From positions 372,001-436,000 of the forward strand of contig JASJOG010000021.1 of the NCBI GenBank assembly GCA_030142905.1: a stretch of 64,000 nucleotides of DNA, read 5' to 3'. Of this stretch, positions 44,217 to 55,600 are shown piece by piece (position 1 is the first letter of the stretch; each line of letters starts with the position of its first letter). Both the position numbers and the translations under genes were made by a program. This DNA comes from Heliopora coerulea (taxonomy: Eukaryota > Cnidaria > Anthozoa > Scleralcyonacea > Helioporidae). The notes under the pieces are model-generated. The model did no database searches, was not told the origin of the DNA, and worked only from the letters and a program-made list of their open reading frames with translations.

Positions 44217-45595
44217 GAAGAGCGTACACTGTGGAGTTTAAAACGACGGTTGACAAGTATGGGCAAGCTAATTCCGGACGAAGTATTGCCAAGAAATTTA
44301 ACGGAGACGAGAGAAGAGTTAGAGAATGGCGTCAACAGTTTGAAGCAATATATCTGAGATAAAGAAAAAATCTGGTGGGGCAAAAAAGATGCGACTCGAG
44401 GGTGGAGGCAGAAAAATAACAAATTTAGACCTGGAGGAAGATGTTTTAAACTGGATTCACGAGCGTCGTGCCAATATGTTGAGAGTTTCTCGCAAACTTA
44501 TTATGAGAAAGGCAAAAGCAATTCACGATGAAAGCGTTGGCAATGATCCTGCCGCTCAAACAAGTTTTGTTGCCAGTCGTGGTTGGCTTGAAAAATTTAT
44601 GAAAAGAAACTGCCTTTCCCTGCGAAGAAAAACCACAACTGCTCAAAAAGATCCATCTCATATGATCGACAAATTGGTGGCATATATGCTACAAATTCGA
44701 AGATTATCTCGTCAATTTAATTACGATTCTAGCTCTATTATAGCCATGGATGAGACTGCTGTTTGGGCAGATATGGTATCTCCGAACACAGTTGACATTA
44801 CTGGGACAAAGGTCATTCCATTAAAAACCACGGGGAATGAGAAAGTCAGAGTTTCTGTCTGTTTGACAGCCAAAGCAGACGGCACAAAATTGAAGCCTTT
44901 TATAGTGTTTGGTGGTGCTAAGCGTGAAAGCAAGGCGCTAAATGACGAATTTAAAGCTCGTTGCTGTGTTGCTTCATCAGCGAATGCCTGGATGAACGAA
45001 GAACTGACTATACAGTTTGTTAACTCGGTAATTGGAAAGTTTGCATTTCGTCGTCGCTTGCTTGCATGGGACTCGTTCGAATGCCATACAACAAATGAAG
45101 TGAGAAAGACTCTCAAAATGGCCAAAGTAGATTCTGTTGTGGTCCCAGGGGGCTGTACGAAGTACATCCAAGCTCCAGACGTTTCATGGAATAAGCCATT
45201 CAAAGGACATCTGACTGATCGTTACGACGAATGGCTAAGTAATGGTGTTCACGAATACACAGCTGGTGGAAACATGAAGCCACCGCAAAGCTGTCGAATG
45301 GGTTCTGGGATCTTGGGATGCCCTATCTGAAGATTTAATTAAGAAGTCTTTCAAAAGCTGTGGTCTAAATCTCAAGACAGATGGAAGTGAAGACGAGATA
45401 GTTCACTGCTTTAAATCAGGCTCACCCTGCGCAGCTTGTTTGTCCTTTTTAAATAACCAAACAGCAATGCTTGATGACACATCGCTGCAGATAAACCCGT
45501 TTGAAATCACCGATTCGGACAGGGAAGAAGCAGCAGAATCTTTTCACCTTCTCGATGAAGATAAAGACGAAGATGATTTGGATGTTGAATTTTAA
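44217..45595 (+). pseudogene. pogo-like (CENP-B/DDE_1 type) transposase, frameshifted
   Basis: The N-terminal helix-turn-helix (YTVEFKTTVDKYGQANSGRS, IAKKFNGDERRVREWRQQFE) is cut off by a stop near 44360. The main open frame 44389-45330 carries a CENP-B-like second HTH (DLEEDVLNWIHERR) and the DDE core, with acidic residues in AMDETAVW, LLAWDSFECH and APDVSWNK. A frameshift near 45285 separates the tail, which continues in another frame (GSWDALSEDLIKKSFKSCGL) to an acidic end (DEDKDEDDLDVEF) and TAA at 45593. It resembles pogo/Tigger transposases. The frame breaks make it non-functional as it stands. Confidence 0.85.
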
Positions 45596-46689
45596 GTTTA
45601 GAGTTTCTAAGTTTCTTTGTTTACGATCCCCAAGTATTGCCTTCTTTGATGAATATTAAATATTTTGAACCAATTTATGTGACTTTCAAGATTTGCCTCT
45701 AGAATGAGCCTGCTACCATTGTAGTAATTTGATTCTTCATAAAAGCAAGAGTCATTTTAAATTTACCCTGTTTTTAGATGTGAAGCCTTGCATGCGAACT
45801 TTGTAGTGGAACGCTTAAATTGTCATACTTTTGCCCCAGAGCTTGTTAAGAGTTTGATTGCAAAATAGACGCTTCCCTCTTTTACACGCCTCCCTCCAAT
45901 ACACGCCGCACCAAATTTCTTCAAAAGTTAATACACGCCCCCGGCGTGTATCAGAGGAAATACGGTATCTGGAATGCTTACTCCCAGTCATTCGCTCAGG
46001 CAAAAAGTGAAGCCAAGATGGCCGCCCATGGAGGGAAATTTTGGACGTCAGTTCCAGACCTTTGCACGACTTTAATCTTTTTGTTTGGTTCGGCTTCGAA
46101 AACATTCCCAACCATGGAAAAAGTGTTTAGACAAAATACAACTGGACCAATTTTACATAATCGAGTATTTAAAAGGATTCATTATTGCCATCTGAAGATG
46201 GTAAACTAACAGTAAAAAAGGACTTCCACTTTGTAGTTTCTTCAAGTAACTTTTCGAGACCGTTTTATCAGGTTTCTCGTATGTTTGGTAATTTATTTTC
46301 GTAAAAATATATAGCCTGCAACTCGGTTTAACTTTGTGGAAATATATTTAAAATTCTTAAACATATTTCTATATTTTGAAGACATGTTTTATGTGTATTT
46401 CCAAAGTAAACTCGTTAGAAAATGTAAAAAGTCGCGTGGGAGACTAAAACTGACGTACAAGCCAGGCTTGAAATAAAGCAAATATTTCACAAAACTTTCA
46501 CAAAACACAAGACTATAAAGTAACACTACGCGATCGGATCACACGTTGAAGCGAAGTGGACGAGCGAAGCGTCCGACAAGGGGAGATGCTGCGCTCCATG
46601 AGCCAATCAGCACCCAGGATACAGAACTCATACTCTGATTGGTCGGCTCTCGTCTGTTAGCCAATAGCATGCCGTGTACGATCTCATTT

Positions 46690-46829
46690 TATATATAACG
46701 GCGCATCCCGCGATCCCGCGATATAGCGGGAAATCCGCAATATAGACATACATATACATATTAACAAAACCCGCGAAACAGTGAAGCCGCGAAAGGTGAA
46801 CCGCGATATAGCGAGGGATCACTGTACCT
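46690..46829 (-). mobile_element. Tigger/pogo-type MITE fragment
   Basis: The - strand reads ACAGTGATCCCTCGCTATAT then CGCGGTTCACC, TTTCGCGG and more CGCGATATAGCGGG-type repeats. This matches the terminal style of Tigger-like elements. Only one end is clear. Confidence 0.5.
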
Positions 46830-47399
46830 AGAGGTTGGTGGTACCCATAGAGATTATAAAAAACTAGAGGGGATGTGGGCCACAAACTTGCACAACGTTG
46901 CAGAAAGCCCGCGGACCAGGAGTGGATTTCAAAGTGGAGGAGGCTAAATGGATCTCAGTATGACCAATTCCAAAGGAGTGTGAAACCTTTAGTGGCGGTG
47001 TCCCAGGCACTTCCCAGAGAAATCCTTAATTTTTTGAAGCTACGAGATTTTATATCCTGGATTTTGAGAGACATTTTAACAATAACCATGAAGATCATAA
47101 CCAGGGTCAGATTATGATTTTTAGTCCATTTCATCTTTATACATGACAATTCAAAGAGGCCTTTTAACCGTTTTTGTTATTATTAACCACAATCGAGCTG
47201 TGAACTACAAAAATTAATGTGTTATATATGTGCATTTGTCGACAATCCTGACTATCTATTCAGCAGAGAAAATTTCACGAATTTCTTAGGCTGCCAAAGT
47301 AAACCAAGTCCGAGTTCAAACCGAACCTGAGTTTAAGGCTTTAAAAACATTGTAGAAATCTAGACTGGCAGATTTTCCAAAGAGAATCTCTCTAACTGG

Positions 47400-48226
47400 A
47401 GAATCTTATGAGGTGCGATTACTGCCAAAATTCAGACACGTTAATTTTTGAAAATGGTGCTTCATATTCTTTAAAATAGTGCCTCTAATTTTTAAAATGG
47501 TGCCTCATATTTTTAAAATGATGCCTCACATTTTTAATATGGTGCCTCATATTTTTAAAATGGTGCATGCCGTTTCTTAAAATGGTGACTGGTTTATGCA
47601 GAGGTCTGGTAACCACTGGGCTAAAATAATAGAATAAAGATGGCTGCCGATAACGATGTCAATGAACTCAGAAAACTCACGATTGCAAAAATTGAAGATG
47701 TTTACTCCAGTTTATTAAGCCCTTCTCTTGCCTTTGATGCTGAAAGTGTATTGGGTGTTATTCAACAAATTGTTGAGGCAGTGCATTGTTTGGAATCTGT
47801 GGTAAGATTGCCAAAGGATATTTACAGTGACATTATAGCAGCCAAGAAAATAATAGAAAAAATACCTAGTTCCAGTTCTACACTCTCAGCATCAAAGGCA
47901 AGAGAAGGGTTTAATAAACTGGAGTAAACATCTTCAATTTTTGCAATTGTGATCTTTCTGAGTTCATTGACATCGTTATCGGCAGCCATCTTGGTTCTAT
48001 TATTCCAGCCTAGTGGTTACCAGACCTCTGCATAAACCAGTCACCATTTTAAGAAATGGCATGCACCATTTTAAAAATATGAGGCACCATTTTAAAAATT
48101 TGAGGCATTTTAAAAACATGAGGCACCATTTTAAAAATTTGAGGCACCATTTTAAAGAATATAAGGCACACTTTTCAAAAATTAACGCGTCTGAATTTTG
48201 GCTGTAATCGCACCTCATAGAATCTC
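47400..48226. mobile_element. 811 bp foldback transposon with about 290 bp inverted arms and an internal ORF
   Basis: Element 47408-48218 begins ATGAGGTGCGATTAC and ends with its complement, flanked by AGAATCTT (47400-47407) and AGAATCTC (48219-48226), an 8 bp target duplication with one change. The arms contain tandem TTTTAAAATGGTGCCTCAT-like repeats and run through the first codons of the ORF at 47640. The long arms and TSD length would fit MULE- or P-like elements; the superfamily is not determined. Confidence 0.75.
47640..47927 (+). CDS. 95-residue ORF inside the 811 bp foldback element
   Basis: Begins MAADNDVNELRKLTIAKIED and ends SASKAREGFNKLE before TAA, predicted mostly helical, no recognised domain. 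The first roughly 50 bases lie in the inverted arm, so an inverted copy of the ATG region is present at 47935-47990. It could be the truncated N-terminus of the parental element's protein. No homologue is recognised. Confidence 0.4.
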   Translation: MAADNDVNELRKLTIAKIEDVYSSLLSPSLAFDAESVLGVIQQIVEAVHCLESVVRLPKDIYSDIIAAKKIIEKIPSSSSTLSASKAREGFNKLE

Positions 48227-48521
48227 AGCGTGCTAAACGAATGTTGCAGTTGAAACCTACGGTAAGCTATCATCACATTCTTGAAATGTATTCAATTACA
48301 CAGGTTATTATGGAATATCCTAGAATACATGAGGTGCTAGCTTAGTATAGCTTGCAACTGGCGACGTTCTTATTGAGCGAATATTAAAATTGAATACGTC
48401 ATTCCGAGTACTCTGAAGATTCCTCTAGCTTAAAATAGATCTGCCAGTGCTTGCAACTTTTTCAGACTTTCTTATCTTTTAACTGTACTGAAAAGTAGGG
48501 GGAGAGGCTAAAGCCCCTCCA

Positions 48522-49421
48522 GTAGGCTTTGATAGATTGTGCCAGTACAATTTTGGCATAATTTGTCAGTATGAGCACAATTTTCACGATTTTTCCGAAA
48601 AAAGCACTGCAAGCATAATTATCATTTTCCACTTCTTCTGTAGCATTAAATTACTCATTTTTCTATGCAGAAAGAGTTTCTTATCAGAATTTACTAGTAA
48701 CCAGTGTCAAACAGCATGAGAACGTTTTGTAGTTTCGTAACCAGTCTCTACTGAGAACTGACCCACTTCCCGCGGGCTGTAATGCAGTAGTGGTGTTTGT
48801 TTAAAAATCAAGATGGCGACTTACAGTGATTTGGTGGATGGCAGTGATTTAGAACGTGAAAACGAAGTGACATAAACAAGCAGTGGTCCAGGAACAGCTG
48901 AAATAACCCGATAACAAACTCTGAGATTAATTGAAGGGAAATAATTATGGAAAGAGAGGAACATCTGATGCGAAAAATGTAATTCTCATGAGTATCCTCT
49001 CTGCTCTTCTCATGCTTCAGTGACCTGCAAGATCATGTCCTTGTAGATTACCTGCAAGCCAGGGTTATACTACAGTACAACAAGCAATAAGGACAGAGTT
49101 GTTTGTTAAACAGTACGAGAAAGTACAATATTGGCTCTGCATGAACTACTTGCAGTTATAATTTTAACAGTTACAACTGCTTCAAACGAACACGTGTTGT
49201 ATTTCATTTAACATGTTAACGTTAAGTAATACCAACTTCGCGACTGCGGTTGCTATGAGTACCGTTTAAAGAAACAAAGTAGCATATATTCTTCGCACTC
49301 CTTAGTATTATCAGCATAATTTAACAAAACTGGCACACTTCCCGGCACAAATTCAGTAAAAAGGGAGCAGTGCTAGTAGCTTAATGTGCTAGTTTTACGA
49401 GCACAATCTATCAAAGCCTAC
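48522..49421. mobile_element. Non-autonomous DNA element with GTAGGCTTTGATAGATTGTGC-type ends
   Basis: Inverted ends GTAGGCTTTGATAGATTGTG (48522) and CACAATCTATCAAAGCCTAC (to 49421) are flanked by CCTCCA on both sides. It contains a short ATG frame (MATYSDLVDGSDLERENEVT, from 48813), perhaps a transposase N-terminus relic. The superfamily is uncertain. Confidence 0.55.
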
Positions 49422-50275
49422 CCTCCAGCCCCTCTTCCTGCGCAGGCCTTGTTGTATAGAAATCTTATATTAAGTTTTTTATGGGTCTCAATCATAGAGA
49501 TCATATATTAACTAGAGGAGGTATTGGTAGCTAACGTAAGCAGAATGGGCTTATTGGGACAAGTGCCAAAAGAAATCGTTCATCTAGTATTTCTATTTTC
49601 CAGTTTTCTTTTTATTTTACTATTGTCTGTTATTTTTTTATTGGTTTTTGGGGGGTTTTTTAAAAAAAGAATGTAAAACAAGCAGGGCGATAATAAGAAT
49701 GATAGCCGACTAATAACCAGAGAAGATGTTTTCTGCTACACAGCTAACGGAAAAAACACGAGACAGTTCCCTAAACTTCAGTTGTTTGACCCCGAGGTTC
49801 TCGAACAGACGGAAAATGGCCTGGATCAACACACATGCCAATACATTAATCCACACAGATGCTAGAGCAAGGAGCATTTTACCAAACCACGGGACTTACA
49901 ATTCCCCTCGGTTAATGAAATTTAACCAACAACTTTAGCGACTGTGCGATCTCATGCAATGTCGGATCAATGGAACCATGCAATTTGCATGTGCCCCTGT
50001 TTAGTTTACTGCATTATGTATAGTGCGGCATAACGACCCTTAATATCTTAGGAAGTATAACGTTTGTCATTTAAAATTTTAGGAAGTATAATGCTTGTCG
50101 TTCAAAATTTTAGGTAGGATTAAGCCGTTGTCCCACGTTACCCTAGGACTGCACCCCTGGTTGATACAATCCACACCATCTGAGTAAAATACTCTAAACT
50201 TACAATAGGATATATCTCCCAACATCCCTCGTGTTTGGATCACAGTATCCAAACACGGGAATCGATTTGGTATTT

Positions 50276-50414
50276 CTTAAATATATATATATATATATAT
50301 ATATACGGATGTAGACTTATATCCGTACTATTCGTTCTACCCTTCAAGGTATTGAGCACTCTTAGATGATTGTAAACATTTATTCCTTTATATACATATA
50401 TATACATATATAGA

Positions 50415-50462
<48 letters not shown>

Positions 50463-50480
50463 TAGATAGATAGATAGATA
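50276..50480. repeat. AT, GATA and GACA microsatellites
   Basis: An AT run at about 50280-50305 and a TATACA region followed by GATA and GACA repeats at about 50410-50480. Confidence 0.9.
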
Positions 50481-50546
50481 AGTGATAAGTGAGATTTTAT
50501 TACAAATCGTACGAAGAGAGTGCTCAGTACCAGAGTAGAGCGAATT

Positions 50547-50720
50547 ACAATAGCAAGACAAGGTAAACTTGGGTTACTTCATAAAGATTAACTACAAATT
50601 TGTTTCGTATGGCAAGCTGAGCCTGCCATACCTGACGAGTGTGGCAGGCTCAGCTTGCCATACGAAACAAATTTGTAGTTAATCTTTATGAAGGAACCCA
50701 AGTTTGCCTTGTCTTGCTAT

Positions 50721-50723
<3 letters not shown>
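50547..50723. repeat. Near-perfect palindrome, 82 bp arms
   Basis: Arms 50547-50628 and 50642-50723 are almost exact inverted copies with a 13 bp spacer. The GATA/GACA microsatellite lies to the left and a TA run (50727-50767) to the right. No coding content. Confidence 0.85.

Positions 50724-50726
<3 letters not shown>

Positions 50727-50767
<41 letters not shown>
50727..50767. repeat. TA microsatellite
   Basis: About 20 TA units directly after the palindrome. Confidence 0.95.
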
Positions 50768-50773
<6 letters not shown>

Positions 50774-50839
50774 GTGTGTATGTATGTACGTATATACAGA
50801 AACATTATGGCACTTTCACTCGATTGCTCATTGTAAGTC

Positions 50840-51250
50840 AACAATTCTGATGAAGGAAAATCTCGAGAGCTCGGTTACCTCGATTTTGAAGACCCAACCG
50901 GGACCTGTTGCGAAAATGCAAATTTTGGCCTTTAGGGAATTCGAACCTGCGACCCAGTGAATCTAGTGCTATGCTCTGCCAACTGACCCACGGAGACCGT
51001 TGCCGAAAGCATGGGCACGAGGTCAGTATTTATGAGGTAGTAAAGCACACTGAGCACTCGAGATTTTCCATCATCAGAATTGTTGACTTACAATAACCAG
51101 TCGAGTGAAAGTGCCTAGATTAGCGAGGTTGCTGGTTCGATTCTCAGAAGGATGGCCCAAAGTTGCATTTTTCGCAACAGGTCTCGGTTGGGTCTTAAAA
51201 TATCTAGACGCTCGAGAATTTCCTCCTTCTGAATTATCAACTTAACAGTT
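50840..51250. mobile_element. tRNA-derived SINE copies in inverted arrangement
   Basis: A - strand tRNA-like head at 50998-50926 has an A-box (TGGGTCAGTTGGCAGAGC) and B-box (GGTTCGAATTCCC). Its body (GACCCAACCGGGACCTGTTG) is repeated in the opposite sense at about 51130-51205 (CAACAGGTCTCGGTTGGGTC). Outer segments GTAAGTCAACAATTCTGATG and its inverse at 51060-51095 also match. Confidence 0.6.
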
Positions 51251-51550
51251 AGCAGTCAAGTGTAAATGCCATAATGTTCTTTCTATTGACAGAGTGTTTA
51301 TATCTGTTGACTGGGAGGCCTTTACTAAAAGGCACTTTCGGGCTGTATGACAAGGAAGTAAATATAAAATCGGTAAAACAAATTGGATGACTGGTTTCGT
51401 GAGGTAGGAACGCAGATACAGGTCCTTGAGGGGTTGGTACATTTTATGACAGTCAAGGGGGATATTCCCATGTGATCTAAAACGTGTGCGGGTATCTGTT
51501 AGGAAATTCTGACCAATATACGTTGCCCTTCAGTGTTTGATCTTCATTGA
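51250..51550 (-). pseudogene. Penelope-like GIY-YIG fragment
   Basis: The - strand shows TYIGQNFLTDTRTRFRSHGN then, after frame shifts, ETSHPICFTDFIFTSLSYS. This is the expected order of a GIY-YIG domain. It is disrupted and short. Confidence 0.55.
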
Positions 51551-51945
51551 CGACCGAGAGAAATGTCCCACGTGAAGGGCAACCAAACTATTCTGCGAGT
51601 ATACAACAAAAATTAATGCAATAAAAAAAAAGTTAAAACATAGGGAAGTACAACACATAAAGCGTAATGAAATATGAGGAAAAGCAAAGTACAAGAATTT
51701 AGTTAGCTGGGTACGAATTTGGAGACCATATTTAACAGCTCATGAGCGTTGTCATTCAAAACTTGTTAAAACAATTTGTATTCAATACTTTGGCGTGCGG
51801 CCGATTAGTTTTGAGGTCTTTTAGGTCAATCCACTTGGTTTGCGATTCTGCGTGATATCTTCATTGACGACTGAGAGAAATGTCCCACGTGAAGGGTAAC
51901 TAAACTATTCTGCGAGTATATAACAAAAATTAACGCACCCGGAGG
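51535..51945. repeat. Direct repeat pair
   Basis: Two copies of a segment of about 80 bases (TTCATTGACGACYGAGAGAA, ATGTCCCACGTGAAGGGYAA) at about 51542-51621 and 51858-51937. Origin unknown. Confidence 0.65.
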
Positions 51946-52612
51946 AGCTCACGTGCGGACAGTGGCGTGACCAAGAGGGTTTGATTTAACTGGCTATTGC
52001 AAAGCGCAGGGATTTTTGACAATTCTAAATGCCAACGAACATTAAATAAATCTTTGCTGCATTTGCCCCAGTGCCAATAGACAATGTCCTAGAGATGGAT
52101 CTATTGTTTTGGGTGCACTAGGGAAAATGTGGGGCGGTTGTTTGAGTTTGGAACATGGATCTTTATTTATATCTGAAGTTTATAAGTTACGAATTTTAGA
52201 AGAATAAGTATCTGAAGTTTGTTCTTTTCTAATTTTGTTACAACTTTGTCTATAACATTACAAACTGGCAGTTTCTACTCTGCTCTGTTCAGATCCGTTC
52301 TCTTCTATCCTCTCCCCCTTCTTTCCCCCTACTCTTCTCCCTTTTCTCCCCCATCTCACCTCCTATTTTCCCCCTTCTCTTCCCTTTTTCTCTCCTTTGT
52401 CAATCTTCTTCTCTAATGTGTTTCGTTTTGTTCTGGGATCATCATGTTTTAGCCTGGGGATGTCTGCCGTTCGCTGATTGATTTGTGTTACTTTTCCGGT
52501 TGAAAATCACAAAATACCACAAATTTGCTTTCACAAACCTCTTCCCGGATTGACTTCACAGCTTGAAAAAATGTATTAAATTAGGTTAAAATAATTTTGA
52601 CAATTCGACAAA

Positions 52613-55600
52613 TCATGCCCATCCATAATTAACTCCAGTAATCTTGTACAATTTTTCGTTAAACGGTTTGTAAAATTCACGCAATTTTCGCTCAACTTCC
52701 TCACTAATTTTTGGATGTTGTCGTCCTTTTCCCGCCGACAAACACTTGGGATTTCCTTTTGGATCCACTGGACAATAAAAGCCCTTCGCCTTGCTGAAGT
52801 AAAAGTGTCGTGGTTGAAGAAAATTACGAAGTTCCAAGCATTTTTCCAGACTTTTGAGTTCCAGAAACGGCTCCTTGATAAGCACTTCACCGCTGACAAA
52901 ACATAATTGCTCCATTTTGAAATACGTTAGCCAGTTTTCCAGATGAAATGAATAAATACTGGCATTCACCTATAGCAAACAGAATGAATCTATAGCTTTT
53001 CAAACACGGACACTGGGGGTCAAACGTACATAAACAAGTAAACAGAAAGATAAAAAACAATGATTATGAACCTAGTGCATTATTCCCATGCATGCGCGAA
53101 CGTCAAGTCTTGATAGCAAGGCTGGGACCAGTTAAAATTTTCCTTTGACTGGTTAGCTGGTCAAAGGAAAACCAGTTAACCAGTTAAAACAGTCAAAATG
53201 AAGGAGAAAGAATAAAAAACAACTATCGAACACAGAACATCAAATATTTCAGTGAAATTTAAAAGAAATATTTATAAGATTCTCTCTTTAGTCAGGGTTC
53301 TCCAAATCTGACGTCATGATCATGGTTTTGCCTTTATAGAATACTATTTTGACGATCTTCACACCCGAATTGTTAGCTTTCACCATTCAGAACGATACTT
53401 TTTTCATCATTAAACATGATTTTTCCTTTTTGACTGTTTTACCAGTTAAACCAGTCAAACTTTTTTGGAACTGGTCAAAATTTCTTTGACTGGTTAACTA
53501 GTTAAACAGTTAACTGGTCCCAGCCTTGCTTGATAGATGATCTGAAAAAGTTTGTCTAGATATAATGCCTGGAATATGTTTCTGAGTCCAAAACGGGCAT
53601 CAGACCCTAAACCCCCTGAATACCGATAGGACATTTTAACCGTTGAGTTACTGAGACTGAAATGCAGAGTAAAGGTCGTCACCAATGTATACGATATGTG
53701 TACGTTTGGCAGCCTCATATTTCAGAAAAACGATTTCTGAGCTCCAGATGGGGATCTAATCCGCAACATTCTAATGTCCGGTGAGACGCTCGAACCACTG
53801 TGTCAATGAACTCAGATGTGACCTGTGGTGCAGGTTCAACGTAAGTGTTGCGTATGCTGCAGCCACAATATGTCTTCAATGATGTCGAATGAGATGACTG
53901 TTGTTTACACGAACTTGGGTTCGCCGCCAACCCGAGTCTGTGCGCCAACCCGGGTTGTTAATAAATGATGTTTTCATAGGCCCGAGATGCCAGCCATTCA
54001 AGGCTAGTTCACCCAACCCGGGGTGATGGAGCGGCTGACCCGAGTGAGCAATCAACCCGTGTTTACATGAGGATTCGAAAAATATTTCACATCTTAACGC
54101 CCACGCCAAGTCGGGTCAACCTGGGTCTTCAAAAAGGTTACTCGGCAAAGCGAGTTGACCTGGCTATCACGTAAACGTTTACAGGAGTTAATTCGTTGAC
54201 GGGTTGACCAGGGTTGGCGTCCTGACTCTGGGTGACGGGTAACCTAGGTTCATGTAAGCAGGCTTATTTTGCTCTGGTCAGATGGTGCACAGTGCACACA
54301 AATCAAAAGACGAAAATGTGCACCAACCACCAGTGCGCCCTAGTCAGATTTACTTCCCCTCCATATGGAAAATGAGCTGAACCTCTTCCGGATTCATGTT
54401 ATGGATGATGTTCTGAACAGTAAAGAAGCGATAGGCGTAATACCATTACGCGTGGTACAAACACGATTTTGTGGAATAGCTCACCGCTTTGTTTGCCGAT
54501 TTTTCGATTCGCCCGATCAGTATATCTGAAATTCCTTCGCTTTATAATGGCTTCCAACAACGTTTAACAGCAACTGCTAAACATACTCGGTGAGAGCTGT
54601 ACTTTTGCGCAAAAAGTAGAATTATCTTCACTAAGGAAACAATGTGAACACCTAATTGAGAAAAAACAAGGTTGGACTACGGTTGCCAGTGGTTTTCCTT
54701 TACAGTCTGCGTTGTTTCAGTTTCCAGAGTGCCAAGAGTCATGTTGTTTAAACCACTTGCCAAATAAGTAACAGGGGCAGATCGAGATAAGTCCAACCAG
54801 GTTCTGGCACCTAGTCAAATTTTCCTTACGAAACCAAGTTTTATTTCCTCTCTCCTAGATGCGTAACTACATTTGATTTCGGTGACTTTCGCAGATTGTC
54901 CAACCTAAGTACCTAAATCGGGATTTTACTAGGGGGATTTGGGGGCATGGTCCCCCAGAAAATTTTGAAATCTTGATGTCTTAAATCACGATTTTTAGCA
55001 ATCACAGACAATTTCTGCCAAAATTGTTCAGTAAATTGATTATCGTTTGCCTTTGTTTTTTATAAAAAATGCTACTTTACTGAGATGATGCTGTAATTAG
55101 AGACATATTCATCGAGAAGAAGTTCGAGAAATCGGATATAACTGACTTATTTGGAGGCAACCAGTCTAATGTATGTCCTGTTCATTTCGTCCACCTATTC
55201 ACGACTGGCGCCAGTTTTACCGAGTAACCTACACTATTAGAATTTGACGAAAATATCTTCCTAGGCTTCTTGTTCCTTGAAGCAGATGTCAAAATCAGGA
55301 TTTTTCTTATCCCGACGGCATATTGGTTGGGTTTCGGGATTTTTAAGCAAAATCAGGATAATTCTGACGAAATCGGGATGGTTGGACAGTCTGCTTTCGA
55401 CTTCGCTTCGTGTCAATGACCTGGGTCAAAACATAAAATAACCACCCCTCCCTGTGTAAAATGCATTTCGTTAGCTTGTATGCACGTTCGCCTGCAAAAT
55501 TTAGCCGCCGCGCGTGTTGATCAGTCGCCTTTCCGTGGAAACCAGTCAGTTTCCCGTGAAACCTAGTCAAACTTGCGGGAACCTTGTCAAATTTGTGTGG

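Larger units (their letters stand above)
43244..45967 (+). mobile_element. pogo-like DNA transposon with TA target duplication
   Basis: Element 43246-45965 (2720 bp) begins CCGTATTTTCTCTAATATAC and ends with the inverted counterpart (AGAGGAAATACGG), with TA on each side. Subterminal regions are rich in CCTCYAATACACGCC repeats. It carries a degraded + strand transposase and a 176-codon - strand ORF. It lies between the tetraspanin and sulfotransferase genes. Confidence 0.85.

Noticed and set aside
44721..45203. 160-codon - strand ORF
   Set aside because: Antisense shadow of the pogo-like transposase.
50639..50960. Tyr/Ile-repeat ORFs
   Set aside because: Product of the TA microsatellite.
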